DNA of 64,000 nucleotides from Streptomyces massasporeus. Lineage in GTDB: Bacteria > Actinomycetota > Actinomycetes > Streptomycetales > Streptomycetaceae. Numbering within the stretch: position 1 is the first letter of the stretch; each line of letters starts with the position of its first letter. Where the stretch lies: assembly GCF_014648995.1 (NCBI RefSeq), contig NZ_BMSE01000016.1, positions 124,001 through 188,000 on the forward strand, written 5' to 3'. The notes beneath the pieces are model-generated. The model searched no databases, was not told where the DNA came from, and saw only the letters and a list, made by a program, of their open reading frames with translations. The position numbers and the translations under genes were made by a program. Shown in pieces: positions 41,561 through 50,500 of the stretch.

Positions 41561-43870
41561 TCAGTGTTCGAGGTGTGGTGGTGCGAAGGCGAGCACATCC
41601 GGAAGGGGGCCGTCGTAGAGCTCGACGTCGACGAGCGCGCTGTGGGCGCTCGGTCCCTGGGACAGGCGCGAGCACCCTCGGTCGGCCGTGAGGGTGTTCG
41701 GATTGCCGTGGCGGTCCAAGGTGCCGCTCCGGCCCGGCTGGGCCGGGTCCCACCATGCTCCGGTGGACAGTTGGATGACGCCTGGCATGACGTCGTCCGA
41801 CAGGACTGCGCCTGCCAGGCAGCTGCCGCGGTCGTTGTGGACACGTACGATCATGCCGTTCTCGATGCCGCGGGACGCGGCGTCCAGCGGATTGATCGTC
41901 ACGGGCTCACGGCCACGGATCTTCGACTTGAGGCTGTGGCCGCCGTTGTCGTACTGGCTGTGCAGGCGTGAGGCGGGCTGATTCGAGATCAAGTGCAGCG
42001 GGAATCGGTCCGACAGGCCGGCACGGAGCCACTCCACTGGTTCGAACCACGTCGGATGCCCGGTGCAGTCGTCGTAGCCGAACGAGTCGATCTCCTCGGA
42101 GAAGATCTCGATCCGGCCCGACGGGGTCGTAAGGGGAAAACGCTGCGGATCTGCGCGGAGCGCCTCGAAGCTGCCGGGGAACGGGCCGCTCAGCGCCGGC
42201 AGCTCAGCCGTGGAGCTTCGCCAGAAGTCGTCGAAGCTCGGCAAGGCCCCGTCGTCGCCGAGGTCGGCCCTCGTCTGCTCGTAGAGGTGCCTGACCCATT
42301 CGATCTCGGAGCGTGACTGCGTGAACTCGCGCTCGTATCCGAGCCGGGAGGCCAGGGCGGTGAAGATGTGGTGGTCGGTGCGTGACTCGCCCGCCGGCTC
42401 ACGGACTTTCGGCATCGCGACGAGGTGGGGGTCGGAGAATCCGGCGGCGAAGTCGTCGCGCTCCAGGCTGGTGGCGACGGGAAGGACGATGTCGGCGAAC
42501 TTGGCCGTGGTGTTCCACCAGGCTTCGTGAACCACCACCGTGTCAGGGGTCTGCCAGGCGCGGGTCAAGCGGTGGAGATCTTGGTGGTGATGGAACGGGT
42601 TCCCTCCGCACCAGTAGATCAGGCGGAGCTCGGGCAAGGTCAGGCGCCGGCCGTCGTAGTCGATGGTCTTGCCCGGATGCAGCAGGGTGTCGGCGATCCG
42701 TGCGACAGGGATGAAATCCGCCACAGGGTTGGGAACCCGGGGAATCGACGCCACGGAGGGCCGGCCGGGGGCGACGCCGGTCGCGTCCATCGTCGCGTAG
42801 CCCGCGCCCCAGCCGCAGCCGGGCCGCCCCATCGAGCCCGCCATGGCAGCCAGCACGACCGACATCCAGATCGGCTGTTCGCCGTGGTCCGCCCGCTGTA
42901 TCGCGTAGTTGACCATGATGAGCGAACGGTGCGTGGACAGGCGGCGAGCCAGTTCAGTGATCGTGTCCCGGCTTATGCCCGTGATCCTCGCTGCCCAGGC
43001 GGCATCCTTGGCGACGCCGTCGAGTTCGCCGGTCAAGTAGGAGGAGAAGCGGTCGAACCCGACGCAGCAACGGCGAAGGAAGTCCTCGTCGTGCCAGCCG
43101 TTGACCAGCATGGTGTGTGCGATGCCGAGCATCGCGGCGGTGTCGGTGTTGGGGATGACGGGCAGCCACTCGGCGTCGAGGAAACCGGCGGTGTCGCTGC
43201 GGATAGGGCTGATGTTCACGAACCGCACCCCGGCCGCACGGCACTTTCGCTGAAGGTCCTGCGTCTGGTGTCTGGCCAGTCCGCCGGGGTTGATCTGGCT
43301 GTTCTTGAGGGCCAGCCCTCCGAACGCCACCACAAGCTCACAGTTGTCGGCGATCTCGTCCCACATCGGCATCCGGGACTGGTAGCTCCACGGAGCTCCG
43401 CCGATCACATGGGGGAGGATGACCTCCAAAGCCGCGGTGCTGTACGTGTTGCGAGAGTCGGTGTATCCCCCGCCCAACGCCAGGAACCGGTGGAGTTGCC
43501 CCTGGGCGTTGTGGAACGCGCCCGCACTCGCCCAGCCGTAGGAGCCGCCGAACACGGCGCTGTCTCCGTGCTGTGAACGCACTCGGCGCAGTTCCTCGCT
43601 CACCAGGGTGATCGCGTCGTCCCAGCTCACCTCCACGAAGGCGTCCGTGCCCCTGGCCGTGTCGTGGGCGCGCGGCAGGCCGTTCAGCCAGCCCTTGCGC
43701 ACCGCGGGGCGCAACACGCGGGCGCTGTCGTCGGCGGCTGTCACCATTCCGGGTCCGATGGGCGACGGCGCGGGGTCGTCGCCCCTCGGCTCGATTCGCA
43801 CCAGCCGACCAGAGTCAACCACCGCGACAAAACTGCCCCAGTGCGTCGCAACCGTCATGCGTCGTTCCAC
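41561..43870 (-). CDS. Molybdopterin oxidoreductase, BisC/DMSO-reductase type
   Basis: A 769-aa Mo-bisMGD enzyme without an N-terminal Fe-S cysteine motif, as in DMSO/TMAO/biotin-sulfoxide reductases. 'GGSYGWASAGAFHNAQGQLH' (~108-127) and 'GGGYTDSRNTYSTAALEV', with S144 as the probable Mo ligand, are the diagnostic segments. 'WMSVVLAAMAGSMGRPGCGW' and the C-terminal molybdopterin-binding domain ('LHLISNQPASRLHSQYDNGG') follow. There is no Tat signal, so it is probably cytoplasmic, like BisC, reducing S- or N-oxides such as methionine or biotin sulfoxide. An alternative ATG lies four codons in. Confidence 0.9.
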   Translation of the reverse strand: MERRMTVATHWGSFVAVVDSGRLVRIEPRGDDPAPSPIGPGMVTAADDSARVLRPAVRKGWLNGLPRAHDTARGTDAFVEVSWDDAITLVSEELRRVRSQHGDSAVFGGSYGWASAGAFHNAQGQLHRFLALGGGYTDSRNTYSTAALEVILPHVIGGAPWSYQSRMPMWDEIADNCELVVAFGGLALKNSQINPGGLARHQTQDLQRKCRAAGVRFVNISPIRSDTAGFLDAEWLPVIPNTDTAAMLGIAHTMLVNGWHDEDFLRRCCVGFDRFSSYLTGELDGVAKDAAWAARITGISRDTITELARRLSTHRSLIMVNYAIQRADHGEQPIWMSVVLAAMAGSMGRPGCGWGAGYATMDATGVAPGRPSVASIPRVPNPVADFIPVARIADTLLHPGKTIDYDGRRLTLPELRLIYWCGGNPFHHHQDLHRLTRAWQTPDTVVVHEAWWNTTAKFADIVLPVATSLERDDFAAGFSDPHLVAMPKVREPAGESRTDHHIFTALASRLGYEREFTQSRSEIEWVRHLYEQTRADLGDDGALPSFDDFWRSSTAELPALSGPFPGSFEALRADPQRFPLTTPSGRIEIFSEEIDSFGYDDCTGHPTWFEPVEWLRAGLSDRFPLHLISNQPASRLHSQYDNGGHSLKSKIRGREPVTINPLDAASRGIENGMIVRVHNDRGSCLAGAVLSDDVMPGVIQLSTGAWWDPAQPGRSGTLDRHGNPNTLTADRGCSRLSQGPSAHSALVDVELYDGPLPDVLAFAPPHLEH

Positions 43871-43941
43871 GATGCATCAACCCCGTCTCTGAACTTCCCC
43901 GGCTCTGGGACAGCGGCCACTCATGTCACAGGGGCTCCACG

Positions 43942-44106
43942 TCAGTTGACGGGCCGCAGGACACAGACTCCCCCTGCGGCCCGCTGCCCAACCCTGTAGG
44001 TGCACGAGCCTCCCAACGGCCGCACGGAAGCGCCGTCCGCGTCGACTCGCCTCACGGAGCATGTGTCGTCACGGGCCGGCAATACGACCGGCGGCACGGT
44101 ATCCAT
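43942..44106 (-). CDS. Small Cys-containing protein (54 aa)
   Basis: ATG 44106 is preceded by a strong ribosome-binding site, GGGAGGTGGGG. The protein starts 'MDTVPPVVLPARDDTCSVRR' and ends 'SCTYRVGQRAAGGVCVLRPV' plus Asn. It has three cysteines and no membrane helix. It lies between the molybdoenzyme gene and the phosphatase gene on the same strand. The family is not recognised. The RBS and clean reading frame are the main support. Confidence 0.5.
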   Translation of the reverse strand: MDTVPPVVLPARDDTCSVRRVDADGASVRPLGGSCTYRVGQRAAGGVCVLRPVN

Positions 44107-44186
44107 CCCCACCTCCCGAGATCTCCCGCCCGCCGCAGCCGCCGAACGGGAAGACCCTGGCAGCCGGGTCGGCGGAGCAGGGCACG

Positions 44187-45767
44187 TCAGGACGGTGAGG
44201 GGAAGCGGACGGTGAGCAGGGCCCGGTCGTCGGGGAACGCCGCCTCGGGCTGGTGGTGCAGGAATCGGTCGCACAGCTCGGCGATGTCCAGGCCGCTGGT
44301 GGTGCGGGCGAAATCGGTCAGTCGCCGCATCCCGATGGCGAGGTCTTCGCGACGGCGCTCGATCAGCCCGTCGGTGTACAGCAGCAGCGTGTCGCTCTCG
44401 GCCACGGTGGTGTCGGCCTGCCGGTAGCGGATGCCCCGGACGGGGCCGAGGGGCGGGGAAGTGGCGTGGGCGAGGTAGGTGCTGGAGCCGTCGGCGTGGA
44501 TGAGCAGCGGCGGCGGGTGGCCGGCGGTGGCGTACATCAGGGTGCGGGTGCGGCGATCGAAGACCAGGTAGCAGGCGGTGGCCATCCGCCCTGGGTGATA
44601 ACGGCCGAGGAAGGTGTTGACTTCGTCGAGGACGGCGGCGGGGTCGGTGCCGCAGCGCGGCACGATGTTGCGCAGGGCGGCGGTGATCTGTGCCATGACG
44701 GTCGCTTCGCGCAGTCCGTGACCGGCGACGTCGCCGATGCTCAGGCCGATGTGATCGGAGTCCACGTCGTAGACGTCGTACCAGTCGCCGCCGACCGAGA
44801 GCAGGTCACTGCCCGGGGCGTAGCAGGTGGCCGACTCCAGACCGGGCAGCTGTGGCAGCTGGGGCAGCAGACTGAGCTGCAGGCGTTCGGCGACCCGGTG
44901 CTCGTGCTCGTGCAGCCCGGCCCGGCGCAGAGCCTGGGCGATCTGCTGGGCGACCGCTGTCACATGCTCGGGAGCGGTGGCGCTGAGCGAACCGTAGACG
45001 ATCAGCATGCCCAGGGGGACGCCGTCCGCCTCCAGGGACAGGGCCAGGGGAACCGCGTCCGCGGCTTCACGAGTGAGCGGGCCGTCCGAGGAAGAGGGCC
45101 GGTCCAGGTCGGTCCAGCCGCCCGCGCCGACCGGAAGGCCGTTGTCCTCCGGCTGTAGGGGCGGTACCAGCCGTGACGAGTGCAGATAGAGCTCCGCCGC
45201 GGTGGCCCCCAGGGCTGCCGGCGCCACCTCGCTGACAGCGCGGGAGACCTCCGCGAGAGTGATCGCTCCGGCCAGGGCGGCGGTCAGGTCGTACAGGTGC
45301 TGCAACCGGGCACGGGCGGCCTGTTCTGCGGCCAGCAGCCGCGCCCGGTCCACTTCTGTGGCCCGGCGGAAGGCCACCTCCCGGTTCAGCGCCTCCACCT
45401 GCTGGCTGAGCACGACGAACCGGTCCGACGCCCCGGCCTCGACGAGATGCAGCTGCACGGCCGGCTGCGGGCCGTCCCACCACGTGGCCCGCGCCCCGTG
45501 ACAGCGAAAGCGCCGCGTGCGGCCGTCGGCGTCCTTGAGGACCAGCGCGCCGGGCACGGGACTGCCGCTGCGCAGCCACACAGCAAACTGCTGACGCAGC
45601 TGCGGGGTGTCGTCCGGCCGTAGATCGAACACGCTGGCGCCCGGGCGCAGCCGGTCGTCACAGCGGCGGGCAGCGGGGTTGGCGGCCAGCACGCGGCCGT
45701 CGGCCCCGCACAACAGCACCGGATGGGGCAGCGGTCTGGTGATGGCCCGGAAGAGGCCAAGGGTCAT
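44187..45767 (-). CDS. PAS/GAF SpoIIE-type serine phosphatase
   Basis: A 526-aa regulator. The N-terminal PAS-like domain ('HPVLLCGADGRVLAANPAAR') is followed by a coiled coil ('LLAAEQAARARLQHLYDLTA') and a GAF-like domain (~180-285). A C-terminal PP2C/SpoIIE domain has the metal motifs 'VGGDWYDVYDVDSDHIGLSI', 'GDVAGHGLREATVMAQI' and 'TLLLYTDGLIERR'. It would dephosphorylate an anti-anti-sigma (STAS) protein in a partner-switching cascade. Its start overlaps the end of the methanogen-output-domain gene by 4 nt, so that gene is co-expressed and may supply the input signal. Confidence 0.9.
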   Translation of the reverse strand: MTLGLFRAITRPLPHPVLLCGADGRVLAANPAARRCDDRLRPGASVFDLRPDDTPQLRQQFAVWLRSGSPVPGALVLKDADGRTRRFRCHGARATWWDGPQPAVQLHLVEAGASDRFVVLSQQVEALNREVAFRRATEVDRARLLAAEQAARARLQHLYDLTAALAGAITLAEVSRAVSEVAPAALGATAAELYLHSSRLVPPLQPEDNGLPVGAGGWTDLDRPSSSDGPLTREAADAVPLALSLEADGVPLGMLIVYGSLSATAPEHVTAVAQQIAQALRRAGLHEHEHRVAERLQLSLLPQLPQLPGLESATCYAPGSDLLSVGGDWYDVYDVDSDHIGLSIGDVAGHGLREATVMAQITAALRNIVPRCGTDPAAVLDEVNTFLGRYHPGRMATACYLVFDRRTRTLMYATAGHPPPLLIHADGSSTYLAHATSPPLGPVRGIRYRQADTTVAESDTLLLYTDGLIERRREDLAIGMRRLTDFARTTSGLDIAELCDRFLHHQPEAAFPDDRALLTVRFPSPS

Positions 45768-46294
45768 GGAGCCACAGCCCGGTCGCCGAAGTACTCACGG
45801 CCACTCACCGTCTCGACATCCACGTCGGGCACCAGGTGCACCACCACTCGGCAGCCCGCGTCGCCGCGCGCGATGGTCTCCTCCAACTCCACCCGCGCGT
45901 AGCCCAGATTGCGGGCGGCGACGGTACCGAAGACGTTGGACGTCATCATGCACATCGACTCCCGGCCCACCACCTTCTCCGCGAACGGGCACACCCGGTT
46001 GCCCAGCACGATCTTCGTGTCGTCGTGCTCGATGACGTAGAAGTCACCCTTGATACGACGCTTGAGGTCCACCAGCGCCTCGGCGACCTGCTCACCCGTG
46101 AGACGGTCGGTTCCCAGTGCCTTGAGGTACATCTCGTCGATCTGCGTGCCGACGGCCTGCCCCACCAGGCTGACGTAGCCGGACGCCTCCTCCAGACCGA
46201 TCACCGACTCCAGCGACGTCGCCAACTCACGCACCAGAGTGCGCAGGAACACATCACGGTCCAGCGGAATCTCCACATCCGAAATCTGTTCCAT
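45764..46294 (-). CDS. Methanogen output domain 1 (MetOD1) protein
   Basis: A 176-aa protein: 'VFLRTLVRELATSLESVIGL', 'YVSLVGQAVGTQIDEMYLKA', and a Cys-bearing core 'KIVLGNRVCPFAEKVVGRES' with 'MCMMTSNVFGTVAARNLGYA'. These are the marks of the MetOD1 domain found beside PAS/GAF phosphatases and regulators. The conserved cysteines hint at metal, heme or redox sensing. ATG 46294 is the start matching the domain. The stop overlaps the phosphatase ATG (ATGA), implying stoichiometric co-translation. Confidence 0.85.
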   Translation of the reverse strand: MEQISDVEIPLDRDVFLRTLVRELATSLESVIGLEEASGYVSLVGQAVGTQIDEMYLKALGTDRLTGEQVAEALVDLKRRIKGDFYVIEHDDTKIVLGNRVCPFAEKVVGRESMCMMTSNVFGTVAARNLGYARVELEETIARGDAGCRVVVHLVPDVDVETVSGREYFGDRAVAP

Positions 46295-46561
46295 GCCGGC
46301 TCCCTCGTCCTCGGGCCCCGGTGGCAGCGCGACCGGCGTGGCCTCATGTCGTGTGCGGGAGTGATTCTGCCAGCGCACTCCAGCCCGCCACCACCAGTCC
46401 CGTCGACAGCGGCGATCAACCCTTCACAGGATCAGCCCGTCACCCGACGACACAGATGGTTCACCAGGCAGGCAGGGGTAACCCGGCAGACGACTGCGAC
46501 CGGCTGTACGCAGCGCCAGCCGGCGGCAGAGCAGGGCCGCCACCCAGGCTGGAGGAACCTC

Positions 46562-46966
46562 GTGAACGGCGAACCGACCATCCCGTCCTGCGAGTCGCGC
46601 TTCCCCGCTGTTACGGCGAGCATCGCGGCCGCCCGGCACTGGGTCCGCGACTGCGTGGAAGGTTTCGGCGGTCCGCTGCACCAGCACCGGATGATCCAGA
46701 CCGCCGAACTGCTCGTCTCGGAACTGATCACCAATGCCATCCGCCATGGCGTCGGCCCACCCCTGATCCGGCTCACCTGGAACGGCCGGCTGCTGCGCAT
46801 CGCGGTCAGCGATGACAGCGACCGCCGGCCGCGCATGCGTGCCACCAAGAACACCGAGCCCGGCGGCTTCGGCATGCAGCTCCTCGAACGGCTCGCGCAC
46901 CGCTGGGGTGTCACCCCGCGCCACCCCGGCAAAACGGTCTGGGCGGAACTCAGCCTCGCTCCCTGA
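46562..46966 (+). CDS. RsbW-like HATPase anti-sigma regulatory protein
   Basis: A 134-aa GHKL-type ATPase domain alone: N-box 'AELLVSELITNAIRHGVG', G1-like 'IAVSDDSDRRPRM' and G2 'EPGGFGMQLLERLAHRWGV'. Such stand-alone domains act as anti-sigma factors or kinases of STAS proteins in Streptomyces. GTG 46562 has GGAGG upstream. It is divergent from the MetOD1/phosphatase pair. The cognate partner is inferred to be one of the nearby STAS proteins or the SigB-type factor. Confidence 0.85.
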   Translation: MNGEPTIPSCESRFPAVTASIAAARHWVRDCVEGFGGPLHQHRMIQTAELLVSELITNAIRHGVGPPLIRLTWNGRLLRIAVSDDSDRRPRMRATKNTEPGGFGMQLLERLAHRWGVTPRHPGKTVWAELSLAP

Positions 46967-47194
46967 GCTCGCCCTCCCGCCAAGCCTGAGTTGGCATGGG
47001 CGCCACTACAGGAGGACACGTACTCGGTCGCATGAGCTCCACCAGCTCACGCCGTCGGGACCCGCGCAGGTCAGGCCCGGCCCGATTCTCTCGCGTGGCC
47101 GGACTGGGCGTCCGCCGTGTCCTGACCGGGTATCGTGCATGGCGATCGATATGAGCCGCCGTGCGGCCGAGCCCGGGGAACTGGGGGCAAAAGC

Positions 47195-47551
47195 GTGGAT
47201 GTCGCACCTGGCGTGGGCGGGCCCTCCGCCGCGCCGCCACGTGAGGCGGTACTGCAGATTAATCCGTTGCCCGACAGTTCGGGGCTGGGGGCGATCGGGG
47301 AGATCAGCATGAACACACGGACGGTCTGGCAGCAGGCGCTGCAGCAACTGGTCGAGCGTGGCACGGACGTGCATCACGTGGATCTGTCCCGGGTGCGCTT
47401 CGTGGATGTGGCCGGCGTGACGGACCTTGCGGTCACCGCCCAGCGTCTCCCCGAGGGACAGCGGATCGTACTTCACCGACCTCCGGCGCAGCTGCCGCGC
47501 ATCCTCGAACTCTTCTGGCCCGGGCTTTCCGTGATCGAGGTGGCTGCGTGA
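47195..47551 (+). CDS. STAS-domain protein lacking the phospho-serine
   Basis: A 118-aa protein ending in a STAS domain: 'ISMNTRTVWQQALQQLVERG' and 'HHVDLSRVRFVDVAGVTDLA'. In anti-anti-sigma factors the loop after the strand reads D-S-S/A-G. Here it is D-V-A-G, so no serine or threonine is available for phosphorylation by an RsbW-type kinase. 'GQRIVLHRPPAQLPRILELF' completes the fold. GTG 47195 is preferred, with GGGGG upstream. Its stop overlaps the next gene (TGATG), which encodes a MEDS-HATPase, suggesting a direct protein partnership. Confidence 0.8.
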   Translation: MDVAPGVGGPSAAPPREAVLQINPLPDSSGLGAIGEISMNTRTVWQQALQQLVERGTDVHHVDLSRVRFVDVAGVTDLAVTAQRLPEGQRIVLHRPPAQLPRILELFWPGLSVIEVAA

Positions 47552-48483
47552 TGACCACAGTGCCCTCGCACGAGCCGTTCGTGCACCCGGCGCTCTTCTA
47601 CGAGGGGACCGACCAGTACGTCGCGGGAACGGTTCCCTTCCTGCGGGAAGGGCTGGACGCCGGTGAGCCCGCGGCCGTCGCAGCTCCGCCGGATCGTTTG
47701 AAGCTGATCCGCGAGGGGCTCGGTGAGCGAGCGGCACAGGTCCGTTTCATCGACATGACCGAGGCCGGCCGCAACCCGGGCCGCATCATCGCCAACGTGC
47801 TGCGCAAGTTCGCCGACGCCCAATCCGGCGCCCGCCGGGTCCGTATCATCGGCGAGCCGATCTGGCAGGGCCGTTCCGCCGACGAATACCCGGCGTGCGT
47901 CCAGCACGAAGCGCTGATCAACGCCGCTTTCACCGGGCGCGCGGTGACCATCCTCTGTCCCTACGACGCTGGGCAACTAAGGCAGCAGGCGCTCCGTGAC
48001 GCCCTGGCGACCCACCCGGTCGTCATCGACGCCGACGGTGAGAGGCAGTCCACCGCCTACGGCCCCGAAGAGATCATTGCTCGCTACAACGAGCCCCTGC
48101 TCGCTCCACTCGATGCTGCGGCCTGTACTTTCGCCGCACCGACACTGCCCGAGACTCGCGACTTCGCTGTGTCCCGGGCGCGGGCCCTGGGCGTGTCCGG
48201 CGTGAGCCTGGGCGACCTGGAACTCGCGGTGGCGGAGCTGACCACCAACAGCGTCGTCCACGGCGCCGGCTCGGGGACGCTGCGGATCTGGGCCGAGAGC
48301 GACCGCATCGTCTGCGAGGTCCACGACGGCGGACAGCTGACCGATCCGCTGGCCGGCCGCCGCCCGCCGAATCCCACGCAGCCCGGCGGCCGCGGACTCC
48401 TGCTGGTCCACCAACTCGCCGACCTCGTCCGTGTCCACACCGGCCCCGACGGCACCACCATTCGCTGCTACCTCCCCAGCTGA
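47551..48483 (+). CDS. MEDS-domain anti-sigma regulatory kinase (RsbA-like)
   Basis: A 310-aa protein: an N-terminal MEDS/DcmR-like sensory domain (residues ~10-175; 'HPALFYEGTDQYVAGTVPFL', 'RVRIIGEPIWQGRSADEYPA', 'CPYDAGQLRQQALRDALATH') joined to a C-terminal GHKL ATPase (N-box 'LELAVAELTTNSVVHGAG', G2 'PGGRGLLLVHQLADLVRVHT'). This is the architecture of RsbA-family sensors that control SigB-type factors. It is coupled to the STAS gene upstream, and the sigma factor gene follows 125 bp downstream. Confidence 0.87.
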   Translation: MTTVPSHEPFVHPALFYEGTDQYVAGTVPFLREGLDAGEPAAVAAPPDRLKLIREGLGERAAQVRFIDMTEAGRNPGRIIANVLRKFADAQSGARRVRIIGEPIWQGRSADEYPACVQHEALINAAFTGRAVTILCPYDAGQLRQQALRDALATHPVVIDADGERQSTAYGPEEIIARYNEPLLAPLDAAACTFAAPTLPETRDFAVSRARALGVSGVSLGDLELAVAELTTNSVVHGAGSGTLRIWAESDRIVCEVHDGGQLTDPLAGRRPPNPTQPGGRGLLLVHQLADLVRVHTGPDGTTIRCYLPS

Positions 48484-48519
48484 CACGACCAGGTAGCGAG
48501 CCTGCTCAACACAGCACAG

Positions 48520-48544
48520 GTATAGGTGCGGGAAGACGGGGTAG
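48520..48544 (+). promoter_or_regulatory. Possible SigB-type promoter upstream of the sigma gene
   Basis: GTAT (48520-48523), a 15-bp spacer and GGGTAG (48539-48544) fit the GNNT-N14/16-GGGTA(C/T) pattern of Streptomyces SigB-family promoters except at the last base. It lies 64 bp before the sigma factor ATG, as expected for autoregulation. Confidence 0.45.
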
Positions 48545-48608
48545 ACGCTGCGCCGTCGGCCGTTTTGCAGGCGATAGCGGTCGGCTCGAACTTTGGGAGG
48601 GGCACAGC

Positions 48609-49457
48609 ATGGCGCTCATGAGCATTCCGGCGGCACTGGACGCACGAACGAGCGAGCTGCCGGAGGTCGCCGACCCCTCCCGGGTTGCGCCAAAAGACGC
48701 TCGCCAGCTCTCCAAGCTGTTCTTCGAACAGCTGACGGTCCTGGAAGAGGGCACGCCCGAGTACAGCTACGCCCGCAGCACACTGATCGAGATGAACATG
48801 TCCCTGGTCCGGTACGCGGCCGGCCGTTTCCGTAGCCGCGGCGCGGAAGAAATGGAGGACATCGTCCAGGTCGGCATGATCGGTCTGATCAAGGCCATCG
48901 ACCGGTTCGAGCTGACGCGCGAAGTGGAGTTCACCTCCTTCGCGATCCCCTACATCGTGGGCGAGATCAAGCGGTTCTTCCGCGACACCACCTGGGCCGT
49001 GCACGTGCCGCGCCGGCTGCAGGAAGCCCGCGTCCAGCTCGCCCGCGCCACCGAGGAATTGCGCAGCCGGCTCGGCCGCACCCCCACGGTCAAGGAACTG
49101 TCGGAGCTGATGAGCCTGCCCGAGGACGAGGTACGGGAAGCCCGACTTGCCGCCAACGGCTACAACTCCTCCTCCCTGGACGCCGCGATCGGCGGCAGCG
49201 AAGACGGCGAGAGCGCTCTGCAGGACTTCATCGGCGCCGAAGACCAGTCGCTGGAACTGGTGGAGGACTTCCACACCCTCGCCCCGCTCCTCGCCGAACT
49301 CGACGAGCGAGACCGGCAGATCATCCACATGCGGTTCGTGGAGGAACTCACCCAGGCCCAGATCGGCGAACACCTGGGCGTGTCCCAGATGCACGTCTCC
49401 CGACTCCTGGCACGGACCCTGGGCCGCCTGCGCGAAGGCATGCTCACTCAACGCTGA
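48609..49457 (+). CDS. SigB/SigF-family alternative sigma factor
   Basis: A 282-aa group 3 sigma factor. Region 2 is present ('MNMSLVRYAAGRFRSRGAEE', 'DIVQVGMIGLIKAIDRFEL', 'FTSFAIPYIVGEIKRFFRDT'), with region 3 ('LRSRLGRTPTVKELSELMSL') and region 4 ('TQAQIGEHLGVSQMHVSRLL'). This is the standard length and pattern of streptomycete SigB, SigF and SigG homologues controlled by partner switching. GGGAGGGG precedes the ATG. The neighbouring STAS, HATPase and SpoIIE genes make a complete local regulatory circuit. Confidence 0.92.
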   Translation: MALMSIPAALDARTSELPEVADPSRVAPKDARQLSKLFFEQLTVLEEGTPEYSYARSTLIEMNMSLVRYAAGRFRSRGAEEMEDIVQVGMIGLIKAIDRFELTREVEFTSFAIPYIVGEIKRFFRDTTWAVHVPRRLQEARVQLARATEELRSRLGRTPTVKELSELMSLPEDEVREARLAANGYNSSSLDAAIGGSEDGESALQDFIGAEDQSLELVEDFHTLAPLLAELDERDRQIIHMRFVEELTQAQIGEHLGVSQMHVSRLLARTLGRLREGMLTQR

Positions 49458-50008
49458 GACCACCGGCGAAAGCGACGCCAGGTCCGCAAAGTCCGCCGAT
49501 GGACGTCGGCCAGAACCGGGCGACTGCGCTGCCGTCGAGGTGGGCGGTTGCCGAAGTCGGCCGATAAAGACGCCGGACGAAATGTGGATGACCACGCGCA
49601 CGGAGACAGGGCCTCTCGGTAGCTCGGGCAGGCAAATCCGACCGAGCAGTGGGGGAGGCCCTGGTGTCCTTGTTGCACGTGTCCGAGCCGGTCCAGTTCA
49701 ACTCGGCTGATACGGCCACCACTCCCGATGCCCGGTCCCAGCAGGACCGGACCGGGCATCGGGAGTCATAGGGGGCTGCCTGGGTCACGCCTCGGCCAGA
49801 TCCAGGACTCCGAGCGCGATCTGCGTAACACGCCCCGGCACGTACTGCACGCCGCCTCGTCTGGTGAAGGTGCCAGCCTCAGCAGGCCGGCCTTGAACCA
49901 CTGACACGCGCTGTGATCGGGAGCGGCCAGCTCAGAGCCGGTAATCCGCGGTGAGAGGGCCGGGTCCAATCTTTGAGGGAACACGTGCCGTCGTGGCGGG
50001 TTGACGCG
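49458..50008. other. Intergenic region between sigma factor and STAS/phosphatase operon
   Basis: About 550 bp between convergent genes. I see no supportable gene. A large hairpin (listed separately) occupies 49722-49765. Confidence 0.6.
49722..49765. terminator. 17-bp perfect inverted repeat, probable bidirectional terminator
   Basis: CTCCCGATGCCCGGTCC (49722-49738) pairs perfectly with 49749-49765 around a 10-nt loop that can itself shift pairing (GGTCC/GGACC). It lies between the convergent sigma and STAS genes. Confidence 0.75.
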
Positions 50009-50500
50009 TCAGCTCAGTTTGGCAGGACGGTGGTGCGTGCTGTCGCAGGCCATGCGCTCCACCTCGGTCGGCTCACGGGTTTCGGCGTCGGTGGAGACCC
50101 GGGTCATTGAGCCGTGCTCGCCTGTACTGGTGGATGGGCTGTCGGTCATGGTGGTGAGTGCTTCGGCGGCGGTGGCGTGGACCGGCAGGACTGCGTCGAC
50201 GCCGGTGAGGGTGAGCATGCGCATCAGGCGGTCGGGGACGTGGGCGAGTCTGAGTGCACCGCCCGCCGCCTGGGTGGCGTGCCAGAGGCCGATGAGTGCG
50301 CTCAGACCGGCGGAGTCGCAAAAGCCGACCCGTGACAGGTTCAGGATCAGGTGCGGACACCCTTGCTGGATGATCTCCGAGGCTTCGCGGCGCAGGGTGT
50401 CCGCGGTGCGCGTGTCCACGTCCCCGGAGATTGTGGCGATCGCGAGGCCGGGACGGGGGTGCCGGACGGTCAGCTGGAGCGTGTCGGTCACGTCGGTCAT
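50009..50500 (-). CDS. STAS-domain anti-anti-sigma factor
   Basis: A 163-aa protein. The STAS domain occupies residues ~7-115: 'LAIATISGDVDTRTADTLRR', 'LILNLSRVGFCDSAGLSALI' and 'RLAHVPDRLMRMLTLTGVDA'. Unlike the STAS protein at 47195, it retains the phosphorylatable Ser in 'CDSAGL'. A ~45-residue polar tail follows. The ATG shares a base with the stop of the GAF-phosphatase gene (TGATG), so the phosphatase and its likely substrate are coupled. Confidence 0.87.
   Translation of the reverse strand: MTDVTDTLQLTVRHPRPGLAIATISGDVDTRTADTLRREASEIIQQGCPHLILNLSRVGFCDSAGLSALIGLWHATQAAGGALRLAHVPDRLMRMLTLTGVDAVLPVHATAAEALTTMTDSPSTSTGEHGSMTRVSTDAETREPTEVERMACDSTHHRPAKLS

Noticed and set aside
49444..49984. 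Minus-strand frames of 72-114 codons between the sigma factor and STAS genes
   Set aside because: They cross the strong hairpin at 49722-49765 and have random composition.
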